From positions 1 through 59,939 of the forward strand of contig CALXPP010000008.1 of assembly GCA_944390345.1 (NCBI GenBank): a DNA stretch of 59,939 bases. The letters run 5' to 3'. Made by a program: the position numbers and the translations under genes. The DNA comes from an uncultured Clostridia bacterium. Its GTDB lineage: Bacteria > Bacillota > Clostridia > TANB77 > CAG-508. Numbering within the stretch: position 1 is the stretch's first letter; every line of letters starts with the position of its first letter. Under the pieces are notes generated by a model. The model was not told the DNA's origin. It searched no databases and saw nothing but the letters and a program-made list of their open reading frames with translations. Positions 51,975-59,939 of the stretch are shown in pieces.

Positions 51975-53088
51975 ATGAAGAAATTAGAAATAAGTAGAAA
52001 AGATTTAAAAGGAAATATTTCACTTATAGTAAAAAAAGCCAGTAGCTACGGAAAAGATGATGAAGGCAAAAAAGTAAAAGTAATTGGTGTAGTTAAAGCA
52101 AATGGAATGGGATTACGGTTTAGTAGAATATTCAAAAATGCTACTAAACAATGGAGTAACAATGCTAGCTGTAGCAAATGTAGAAGAAGCTGAAGCTTTG
52201 AGACAAGCTGGTATACAAGAAAAAATTTTAATGCTTACACCAACTAGAAATAAAAACGAAATTAAAAGCTTAATTCAAAATCATATTATACTTACAATTG
52301 GAAATGCGGAAGAACTTGCTTTAGCAAAAGAATTAGCTAAAAAATATGATGAAAAAATAGAAGTACAATTAAAAATAGATACTGGTTTTGGAAGATATGG
52401 CTTTTTATATAATCAAATTGAAGACATACTAGAAGTATTTAAATTAAACAAAATGGTGTATATTTCTGGTATGTATACACATTTTTCAAAGCCAATTGAC
52501 GAAAAATGGACTAAAAAACAGTTTGAAAGGTTTTTAGAAGTAGTTGAAAAAGTAAAGAAAGCAGGATATAATCCAGGAATGTTACATACTTGCGAAAGTA
52601 CAGCATTTTTTAAATATAGATATATGTACTTAAATGCAGTAAGAATAGGCTCAGCTTTTCAGGGAAGAACTTTAGTGAAAAATACTGGATTAAAGAAAAT
52701 TGGAACATTTAAGACAACTATTTCAGAAATAAAAAATGTTCCTAAAGGATATAATATAAGTTATAGTAATGAATTTAAAACCAAGAAAAATACAAAAATA
52801 GCTATAGTTCCAGTTGGATATATGGATGGTTTAAATAGAAAAAATTTAAGAGATAGTTTTTCTTTTAAAGATAATATTTTATCAATTTTAATAGAGATAA
52901 AAAAGCTATTTAAAGATAATAGTTTAAAAGCTACAATTAATGGAAAAAAATATTCTATAATAGGAAGATTAGGAATGTATCATGCCATTATAGATATTAC
53001 AGGTAGTGATATAAAAGAAAATGATGAAGTTATATTAGATATAGCACCACTACAAACAAATGAGAATGTAAAAAGGGAGTATATTTAG
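51975..53088 (+). CDS. alr: alanine racemase, needs +1 frameshift at CGGT
   Basis: PLP-dependent conversion of L- to D-alanine for peptidoglycan. The zero frame has the start and the PLP lysine (VVKANGMG near residue 44) and stops at 52191. The other frame continues [49 protein letters not shown], and [12 protein letters not shown] (catalytic Tyr region) to 53088. The junction is GGA-TTA-CGGT-TTA (52110-52122). Skipping one base reads KANGMGLGLVEYSK, in line with the family's KANAYGHG block. Total 370 aa, full length. It begins three bases after the femX-like gene and ends at the next gene. Confidence 0.88.
52113..52119 (+). other. candidate CGGT quadruplet codon in alr
   Basis: Zero frame TTA CGG TTT AGT reaches a stop at 52191. 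Reading 52116-52119 (CGGT) as one glycine gives Gly-Leu-Gly-Leu-Val next to the PLP lysine block. The fourth base is T here, so U34 of a UCCG anticodon would have to wobble. Confidence 0.62.
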
Positions 53089-54090
53089 ATGGAAGAGAAA
53101 AAATCAATTAATTTTTTTAAGAGATTAGGATATGCAATATTTAAAGTTGAAAAATATGGTGATTTTTTGGAAGAAAGACCAAATACTGCAATAAAATATA
53201 TGCTACAACTACTATTAATAGTATCTTTAATATTAACAATTATTAGTACTATAAGTTTTGTGGGGCTTTCTAAGAAAGGTGAGAACTTTATTAGAAATGA
53301 TTTAGCAGAATTTAGTTTTGAAAACAATAAATTATATTTTTCGGAGATTCAAGAAGCATACGATAAAGAAGAAAACTTTTATTTCGTAGCAAATACTAAC
53401 GAAGTATCAAGCGATTTATTAGAAGAATATAAAAATAAGGCTTATGATTCAGAGTATGCACTTATTTTATTACAAGATAAATTCTTGTTTTATGTTGGAA
53501 ATACAATGAATGAGTTTACTTATGCTTCAATTAATCAAAGTGTAAATTTGCAGACTCTAAATAAAACCGAACTAATAAATTTAATGGAAAATAATGGAAT
53601 TACAAGACTTGCTGTTTCAAGCTTTGGTGTTACAGGTTTAAGCTATTATTTTGCAGAAATATTATCAATTACATTAAATGTATTTTTATTATTTATATTT
53701 GGATATTTAATGTGTAAAATAGTTGCAGTACCTTTAAGAAACAGCTCTATAATTAATATTTCAATATACTCAATTACTTTATCAGTTGTACTTAGCTTAA
53801 TATATAATATAATATATCACTACACAAAATTTGAAATACAATATTTTGACACTATGTATATAGTTATAGCATATATCTATATAATTGCAGCTATTTTTAT
53901 AATAAAATCAGATTTATTAAAACAAAAAGCTGAGTTAGAAAAGATATCAGAAGTTCAAAAAGAGGTAGCAAAAGATATAGAAGAAGAAAAGAATAAAGAA
54001 AAAGAAGATAAAAAAGAAAAAAAGAAAGAAGAGGAAAAGAAGAAAGAAGAAGAACCAGAAAACACTGAGCCAGATGGTTCTGAAATTTAG
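53089..54090 (+). CDS. DUF1189-like integral membrane protein
   Basis: A 333-aa protein starting directly after the alr stop. Residues about 36-58 form a first membrane helix (MLQLLLIVSLILTIISTISF), a soluble external part follows (60-195), then three or four more helices (LNVFLLFIFGYLMCKIVAVPL, INISIYSITLSVVLSLIYNI, MYIVIAYIYIIAAIFII). It ends in a long Lys/Glu tail. The N-terminal FFKRLGYAIFKVEKYGDF and the overall layout fit DUF1189, whose role is unknown. Co-transcribed with alr and ftsH. Confidence 0.75.
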   Translation: MEEKKSINFFKRLGYAIFKVEKYGDFLEERPNTAIKYMLQLLLIVSLILTIISTISFVGLSKKGENFIRNDLAEFSFENNKLYFSEIQEAYDKEENFYFVANTNEVSSDLLEEYKNKAYDSEYALILLQDKFLFYVGNTMNEFTYASINQSVNLQTLNKTELINLMENNGITRLAVSSFGVTGLSYYFAEILSITLNVFLLFIFGYLMCKIVAVPLRNSSIINISIYSITLSVVLSLIYNIIYHYTKFEIQYFDTMYIVIAYIYIIAAIFIIKSDLLKQKAELEKISEVQKEVAKDIEEEKNKEKEDKKEKKKEEEKKKEEEPENTEPDGSEI

Positions 54091-54118
54091 TTTATAAAGA
54101 TAAGAGGAGTAACAAAAA

Positions 54119-55957
54119 ATGGATGAAACAAATAATAAAGAGCAAGAAAACAAAAAGAATAAGAAAAAAAATAAGCTTCCACTTTGGCAAGTAATTTTAC
54201 TTATCCTTTTAATTATAGGAATTATAATATCATCTTTTTATATGGCGTATGAATACAAGAATCAAAATGATGAAAAAGAATTGGCTTATACACAACTTAT
54301 AGAAAATATAAATAAAAATGAAGTTGAAAAAATAGAAATGACAACTGGCAGTAATTCTATAACAGTGACATTAAAAGGTGAAGGTGAAGAAAAGGAAAGA
54401 CAAAAAACAGTTTTAGTACCAAGTCTTCAAGCTTTTATAGAATTAGTTCAGGAAAAGGTAGATAAAGAAGGCTTAGAAATAGATTTATCACAGAAATCTA
54501 TAAATCCGGCTTTAAGGATAGCAGACACAGTATTTTCTATGTTACCAACTATATTGCTAATTGCTCTAATTGTAATGATGTTTAAGATGCAAGGCTTAGG
54601 AGGAGATAATGGAAAAGTATATGGTGGAGAAGAAAATAAAAGTACAAATGTAAAATTCGATGATGTAGCAGGTCTAGATGAAGAAAAAGGTGAGTTAATA
54701 GAAATAGTAGATTTCTTAAAAAAACCAAAAGCTTATTTAGATATGGGAGCAAAAATACCAAAAGGCATTCTATTGTATGGAAAGCCAGGAACTGGAAAAA
54801 CTTTAATAGCAAAAGCTATAGCAGGAGAAGCAGGAGTACCATTTATTTCTATGAGTGGATCAGAATTTATAGAGATGTTTGCTGGTCTTGGAGCTTCAAG
54901 AGTTAGAAAATTATTTGAAAAAGCAAAAAAAATGGCTCCTTGTATAATTTTTATAGATGAAATAGATGCAATAGGATCTAGAAGAACTAGTAGTAGTGGA
55001 GCTGAAACAGAAAACAATCAAACTTTAAATCAGCTTTTAGTTGAAATGGATGGTTTTGATAGTACAGAAACAATTATAGTTTTGGCAGCTACTAATAGAC
55101 CAGAAATGTTAGATAAAGCTTTATTAAGACCAGGAAGATTTGATAGACAAATCACAATACCAGCTCCAGATTTAAATGGAAGAGAAGAAATTTTAAAATT
55201 ACACGCAAAAAATAAAAAGTTTGAAAGTGATATAAAATTTAAAGATATTGCAGGAGATACAGCAGGATTTACAGGAGCAGAGCTTGCAAATGTACTAAAC
55301 GAAGCTGCAATAATTGCTACAAGAAATAAACATAAAAAGATTTCAAACACAGATATTGAGGATGCTGTTAAAAAGATTACTGTAGGTCTAGAAAAACATA
55401 ATAGAGTGATATCAGATAAAGATAAAAAGTTAACTGCTTATCATGAAGCTGGACATGCAATTGTAAGCAAATTTCTAGAAACACAAACTGATGTAAAAGA
55501 AGTTTCTATAATACCAAGAGGATTAGCTGGTGGATACACAATGTATAAAACAAATGAAGATAAATACTATGTATCTAAAACAGAATTATTAGAAAAAATG
55601 GTAGCTTTAATGGGAGGTAGAGCAGCAGAAAAATTAGCATTAAATGAAATATCAACTGGAGCTAGCAATGATATAGAAGTTGCTACAGGAATTGCAAAAG
55701 ATATGCTTACTGTGTATGGTATGAGTGATAGTTTAGGTCCTATATCTCTAAAAGTTAATGATCCTTATGAATTACAAATCTTTGGAGAAGGAGTTACAGA
55801 TGAAGTTGGAAATCAAATAAGAATATTAATTGATAATGCTTATGTCACAGCTCAAAAAATTTTATCAGAGCATATGGATATATTAGATGCTGTAGCACAA
55901 ACTTTATTAGAAAAAGAGAAAATTACAACAGAAGAATTTGAAGAATTTTTTAAATAA
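54119..55957 (+). CDS. ftsH: ATP-dependent zinc metalloprotease FtsH
   Basis: A 612-aa membrane protease. Two membrane helices (WQVILLILLIIGIIISSFYM near residue 22 and TILLIALIVMMF near 143) flank the external domain. The AAA+ domain has LYGKPGTGKT near 219, IIFIDEIDAIGSRR near 279 and the second region of homology (ATNRPEMLDKALLRPGRFDR). The peptidase has HEAGHAIV near 442 and a third zinc ligand further on. It degrades membrane and regulatory proteins. A terminator follows. Confidence 0.97.
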   Translation: MDETNNKEQENKKNKKKNKLPLWQVILLILLIIGIIISSFYMAYEYKNQNDEKELAYTQLIENINKNEVEKIEMTTGSNSITVTLKGEGEEKERQKTVLVPSLQAFIELVQEKVDKEGLEIDLSQKSINPALRIADTVFSMLPTILLIALIVMMFKMQGLGGDNGKVYGGEENKSTNVKFDDVAGLDEEKGELIEIVDFLKKPKAYLDMGAKIPKGILLYGKPGTGKTLIAKAIAGEAGVPFISMSGSEFIEMFAGLGASRVRKLFEKAKKMAPCIIFIDEIDAIGSRRTSSSGAETENNQTLNQLLVEMDGFDSTETIIVLAATNRPEMLDKALLRPGRFDRQITIPAPDLNGREEILKLHAKNKKFESDIKFKDIAGDTAGFTGAELANVLNEAAIIATRNKHKKISNTDIEDAVKKITVGLEKHNRVISDKDKKLTAYHEAGHAIVSKFLETQTDVKEVSIIPRGLAGGYTMYKTNEDKYYVSKTELLEKMVALMGGRAAEKLALNEISTGASNDIEVATGIAKDMLTVYGMSDSLGPISLKVNDPYELQIFGEGVTDEVGNQIRILIDNAYVTAQKILSEHMDILDAVAQTLLEKEKITTEEFEEFFK

Positions 55958-55960
55958 AAC

Positions 55961-55996
55961 AAAAGGACTTTGCACTCATCTGCAAAGTTCTTTTTA
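55961..55996 (+). terminator. intrinsic terminator after ftsH
   Basis: AAAAGGACTTTGCA (55961-55974), 6-base loop, TGCAAAGTTCTTTTT (55981-55995), one G-T pair. Confidence 0.85.
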
Positions 55997-56125
55997 GTAA
56001 GTAGATTTTTTGCTATGACAGTATTAATAATTTTTAGGTAGAATTTTGACATTATGTAAATTGAATGCTATAATAAATATATCTCAAACAATTAAAAAAT
56101 AGGTGACTTATGAAAGGAAGGCAAG

Positions 56126-56575
56126 ATGGTACAGGACATTTTTTACAAGGGCATTAAGTTAGAAAATATTAAAGGTATGTGTGGAGATGTTGTTTCTAGC
56201 GAGGATTGGCTAAGCATAAGCCAAAGAAATTATCCTTTATACAGAGTTTTAACACAAACAGATACAGATGGCAAATGCTATGCAACTACATTGGCAATAT
56301 CAAAATATATTTCTGGTTGCAAGTTAGTGTATGGGGCAATAGAAAAGGAGGATGGAAATAAAACTGCTCATGTAATATTAAAAAAAGAAAACTGGGTGTA
56401 CGATACTAATATGAAACATCATTTTAAATATCAAGAATATATCGAAAGTTTTGGATTTGATATTTATTGCGAAACAGAACCACCTAAAGAGAAGTTTAAA
56501 GAATTCTTACAGAAGATTTTTGATGGTGGCTTTGCTAAATGGTGTGAAGAAAGAAATGTGGAGTTTACACCTTAA
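56126..56575 (+). CDS. 149-aa protein, possible papain-like Cys/His/Asp fold
   Basis: ATG after GAAAGGAAGG. I do not recognise a family. The spacing GKCYATTLAISKYI (Cys at the head of a helix, near residue 51), KTAHVILKKENWVYDTNMKH (His near 75 and Asp further along the next strand) is the order of the papain/transglutaminase catalytic triad: Cys on a helix, His then Asp on strands. No signal peptide or membrane segment. It is monocistronic, with a perfect 16-bp terminator. An enzyme role is inferred only from this pattern. Confidence 0.7.
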   Translation: MVQDIFYKGIKLENIKGMCGDVVSSEDWLSISQRNYPLYRVLTQTDTDGKCYATTLAISKYISGCKLVYGAIEKEDGNKTAHVILKKENWVYDTNMKHHFKYQEYIESFGFDIYCETEPPKEKFKEFLQKIFDGGFAKWCEERNVEFTP

Positions 56576-56596
56576 AAACAAATAATTTGACCTATT

Positions 56597-56632
56597 GCAA
56601 AAAGAGGTAAGCAAACGCTTACCTCTTTTTGC
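56597..56632. terminator. bidirectional terminator
   Basis: A perfect 16-bp stem GCAAAAAGAGGTAAGC/GCTTACCTCTTTTTGC with loop AAAC lies between the 149-aa gene and the convergent spore-coat gene. Confidence 0.92.
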
Positions 56633-56881
56633 TTAATTGTTTTGTGAAAATTTTTGCTTTACACAATCTATTTGAGTTTGTTCGGCTACTTTCGTTTTAT
56701 ACCAACCTTTTTCAGCCATTAAATTATAAATTTTATTTTGAATATCTAAACTTTCATTAAGAGCATCTTTAAAAGCTGAGTGTACTTCTGCAGTTGTTGA
56801 TTCAATAGCTCCATGCATGTATAAATCACAAACACCTTTAATTATTAAAAGTTCTTTTTCCATTAAATCTTTATCTTCCAT
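56633..56881 (-). CDS. small CotF-like spore coat protein
   Basis: An 82-aa protein starting MEDKDLMEKELLIIKGVCDL, with STTAEVHSAFKDALNESLDI and NLMAEKGWYKTK. This is the ferritin-like coat F pattern found in small clostridial spore-coat proteins. Its Shine-Dalgarno (56920-56924) is about 38 bases from ATG 56881, with a perfect 8-bp hairpin (56895-56914) between, which could bring the two closer. It follows the 57-aa gene on the same strand as its likely partner. Confidence 0.75.
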   Translation of the reverse strand: MEDKDLMEKELLIIKGVCDLYMHGAIESTTAEVHSAFKDALNESLDIQNKIYNLMAEKGWYKTKVAEQTQIDCVKQKFSQNN

Positions 56882-56926
56882 TTTCTATTTATCTGTAAAA
56901 TAAAAGTATTTTACATTTTCCTCCTT

Positions 56927-57100
56927 CTATAATAAATTTAAAAATTTGTTAAATAATTGAGAATGTTTTTCTTCAAGTTCCTTAATATAAGTTCCTAAAG
57001 AAATATCCTTAATTTGTGTAGATGTAACTTTACTACAATTTTTCATAAATTGTTCATGTGCTAAAGCATCTTCTACATATAAAAGCTCTTTATTTGTCAT
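56927..57100 (-). CDS. 57-aa partner spore coat protein
   Basis: An ATG at 57100 behind a strong AGGAGGTGG opens a 57-residue frame: MTNKELLYVEDALAHEQFMK, KVTSTQIKDIS, GTYIKELEEKHSQLFNKFLN. This resembles the short companion coat proteins of Clostridia (LLYVEDALGHEQ type), which are encoded just before the CotF-domain protein. Both genes read leftward and share a terminator with the convergent gene. Confidence 0.75.
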   Translation of the reverse strand: MTNKELLYVEDALAHEQFMKNCSKVTSTQIKDISLGTYIKELEEKHSQLFNKFLNLL

Positions 57101-57148
57101 AAATATCCACCTCCTAGCTTTAATATTTCCAAACTAGGAAAATATATA

Positions 57149-57185
57149 CAAAAAAAGTATAATTAACTAATAGCTAATTATACTT
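57149..57185 (-). terminator. terminator of the pseudouridine synthase gene
   Basis: AAGTATAATTA (57155-57165) and TAATTATACTT (57175-57185) form an 11-bp stem; on the minus strand it is followed by a T-run (plus-strand A-run 57149-57156). Confidence 0.75.
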
Positions 57186-57190
57186 AAAAT

Positions 57191-58066
57191 TTATTTTAAA
57201 TTTATTGGAATTGAAAATTCTTTATTAGATAAATAATTTAAAATACCACTAGATGGAGAAAATTTAAATATTAACTTATAAGAATAAAGTTCTTGAGTTT
57301 TTTTAGAAAATTTTTTATTAATATCATTAATACCATATTTTCCGTCTCCTAATATAGGAAGACCGATATGAGATAAATGTGCTCTTATCTGATGAGTTTT
57401 ACCAGTATGTAAGTTTATATCTAAAATACTAGTATTAGTTTTTAAATCAGATGAAATAAGAGTATATTCTGTTACAATTTTAACATAATCCTTTTTAGGA
57501 ATATCAGAAATATAAACTAAACTTTTTTTGCTATCTTTAAATAAATAGGCTTCTAATATAGAAGTTTTATTTTTAGGAATTCCATATACTTTTGCTAAAT
57601 AATGTTTTTCAATTTCTTTGTTTTTAAACTTATCTAGCAAAATCTCTAAGGCTTGCTGATTTTTTGCAAAAAGTACAATACCCTTGGTATTTCTATCAAT
57701 TCTATGACAAGGCTCTAAGAAATTATAAGAATAAGTTTTCTTTAAAATAGAAGTTAAGCAAAATATAGAACTAGAATTCTCTGTTACAGATATTCCATTC
57801 GGTTTATTAACTACTAAGATATTTTCATCTTCGTATACAATAGAAATATTTGGTAACTTTTCTAAAATTTCATCTACTATATAAATTGATATTTCATCTC
57901 CTTTTTTTAATATAGTATTTTTAGATACCTTAATTCCATTAATACGAATATCCTTTTTTCTTAAAGCTTTGTAAAGTTCATTTGGATTTAATTGTGGAAA
58001 AGAGTCTAGTATAAACTTATTTAAATTTTTTCCATTATATCTATCGTTTACAATTAATTTTCTCAT
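57191..58066 (-). CDS. RluA-family pseudouridine synthase
   Basis: A 291-aa protein with an N-terminal S4 RNA-binding domain (ALRKKDIRINGIKVSKNTIL near residue 35) and the RluA catalytic domain: VVNKPNGISV, then PCHRIDRNTKGIVLFAK near 118 with the catalytic Asp, and GKTHQIRAHLSHIGLPILGD near 225. It isomerises uridines in ribosomal or other RNA; the target within the RluC/RluD group is not predictable. Monocistronic. Confidence 0.93.
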   Translation of the reverse strand: MRKLIVNDRYNGKNLNKFILDSFPQLNPNELYKALRKKDIRINGIKVSKNTILKKGDEISIYIVDEILEKLPNISIVYEDENILVVNKPNGISVTENSSSIFCLTSILKKTYSYNFLEPCHRIDRNTKGIVLFAKNQQALEILLDKFKNKEIEKHYLAKVYGIPKNKTSILEAYLFKDSKKSLVYISDIPKKDYVKIVTEYTLISSDLKTNTSILDINLHTGKTHQIRAHLSHIGLPILGDGKYGINDINKKFSKKTQELYSYKLIFKFSPSSGILNYLSNKEFSIPINLK

Positions 58067-58136
58067 ACAAATATTATAAAAAAGAAAGTGAAGTGATGCA
58101 AGGCTTTTTTATAAAACTTTTATTTTAATCAAGTAC

Positions 58137-58165
58137 TTGAAAAAAATGGATAATTATGATAGAAT
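58137..58165 (+). promoter_or_regulatory. promoter of eno
   Basis: TTGAAA (58137-58142), 17 bases, TAGAAT (58160-58165), leaving a leader of about 90 bases before the enolase start. Confidence 0.75.
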
Positions 58166-58239
58166 TCAAACTGCTATGATAAGATTTTTATAAAAAATCT
58201 AAAATTAAAGCAAACATTACATATATAATGTTAATATAA

Positions 58240-59571
<1,332 letters not shown>

Positions 59572-59590
59572 GTTATAAAAAATTAAAAAT

Positions 59591-59627
59591 AAGGTAACTT
59601 CTTTTTTAAAGAGTTACCTTATTTTTG
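59591..59627 (+). terminator. intrinsic terminator after eno
   Basis: AAGGTAACT (59591-59599) pairs with AGTTACCTT (59612-59620), extended by CTTT/AAAG with one bulge, then a T-run. Confidence 0.85.
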
Positions 59628-59896
59628 TGAAATTTGTTAAATGTAAAATAAATGTAATAAAAGTGTAAAAAAGCAAATAATAATAATTGAGAATAGAAAA
59701 TAAAGGGAAAAAATAGGATATTAAATAAATTACTTTATTTAATAGAAAAATGCCTTAAAATTGATTTTGAAAACAATTTTTAAATTTATTCTAAAATTAG
59801 AACTAAAAAATTTTAAATAAAATAGAAATTTTAGCAAGCATAAAAAAATAAAATTTCAAAAGAAAACAAAAATTATTAATATTTATAAAAAAATTG
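59628..59896. other. very AT-rich gap without genes
   Basis: Between the eno terminator and the promoter at the window end I see no gene or RNA, only A-rich sequence, as is common in front of stable RNA promoters. Confidence 0.5.
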
Positions 59897-59925
59897 TTGA
59901 CAAGTGAAAATAAAGGTGCTAAAAT
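59897..59925 (+). promoter_or_regulatory. strong promoter pointing out of the window
   Basis: TTGACA (59897-59902), 17 bases, TAAAAT (59920-59925). The full-consensus -35 and the AT-rich stretch before it resemble rRNA or tRNA operon promoters, but the gene lies beyond the window. Confidence 0.75.
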
Positions 59926-59939
59926 ACTAAACAGTTGCG

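Noticed and set aside
45634..53088. Plain sequencing errors as the full explanation of the three chromosomal frameshifts
   Set aside because: Not excluded, but three extra bases all creating an in-frame CGGN, no other in-frame CGG seen, and a tRNA-Gly with a matching UCCG in the same window make it the less likely reading.
45634..53088. Simple reassignment of CGG to another amino acid
   Set aside because: A triplet reassignment would leave the zero frame, which soon stops in all three genes. A frame change is needed.
45634..53088. P-site slippage as in the prfB frameshift
   Set aside because: The codons before CGG are CTT, GCT and TTA. GCT to CTC and TTA to TAC re-pair poorly, and no Shine-Dalgarno-like stimulator at a fixed distance was seen.
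45634..53088. dprA, femX-like and alr as ordinary pseudogenes
   Set aside because: Each has exactly one break, with conserved motifs and normal length on both sides. No further stops or deletions.

Overview
The window looks like a chromosome segment of an AT-rich (roughly 27-30% GC by eye) endospore-forming member of the Clostridia (Bacillota). The reasons are Shine-Dalgarno-led genes with TTG and GTG starts, 17-bp-spaced TTGAAA/TATAAT promoters, the rimP-nusA-ylxR-ylxQ-infB-rbfA-nrnA cluster, a dipicolinate synthase gene and a pair of small spore-coat genes.

Layout. Positions 1-314 hold two tRNA-Gly genes. About 304-18621 is an accessory block that I read as a mobilizable integrative element. 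It holds a frameshifted tyrosine integrase, a MobV/Pre relaxase, a hairpin-rich oriT-like stretch, and cargo that looks like anti-phage defence: a 57-aa membrane peptide plus a 777-aa protein sharing one motif; a five-gene operon with an 895-aa unknown, a 1681-aa DEAH helicase with a DUF1998-type C-terminus, a NERD-UvrD helicase, a 77-aa protein and a membrane NERD protein; and a convergent OLD-family ATPase/TOPRIM nuclease. From 18885 on is core chromosome: a HAD phosphatase, a deoxyribosyltransferase-like protein, a gene remnant, a degenerate aldehyde-dehydrogenase-like protein with a giant 1736-aa protein, t6A genes (tsaE, tsaB, rimI), a Lon-like protease, a diaminopentanoate dehydrogenase-like enzyme, a coiled-coil protein, the nusA-infB translation operon, a TPR protein, dpaA, uppP, folD, dprA, a class A PBP, cysS, a FemX-like gene, alr, a DUF1189-like membrane protein, ftsH, small spore-coat genes, an RluA-type pseudouridine synthase and eno. 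A consensus promoter for something beyond the window sits at the far end.

The most striking signal ties the start of the window to the 46-53 kb region. Three otherwise intact core genes (dprA, femX-like, alr) are each broken at one point by an extra base, and each break lies exactly at an in-frame CGG codon followed by A, A or T. Skipping one base (reading CGGA, CGGA, CGGT as one glycine) restores the conserved protein each time. Scanning by eye, I found no other in-frame CGG codon in any gene I call here. The second tRNA-Gly (241-314) has the anticodon-loop sequence CTTCCGAC, with G directly after the UCC anticodon. Read as a four-base anticodon UCCG it is exactly complementary to CGGA. Its anticodon stem is irregular, as needed for an eight-base loop, and it has its own consensus promoter. 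I infer a natural quadruplet-decoding (+1 frameshifting) tRNA-Gly dedicated to CGGN codons. Sequencing error is the main alternative. The integrase frameshift is of a different kind (a short A-run, with no CGG) and is probably ordinary decay or error.
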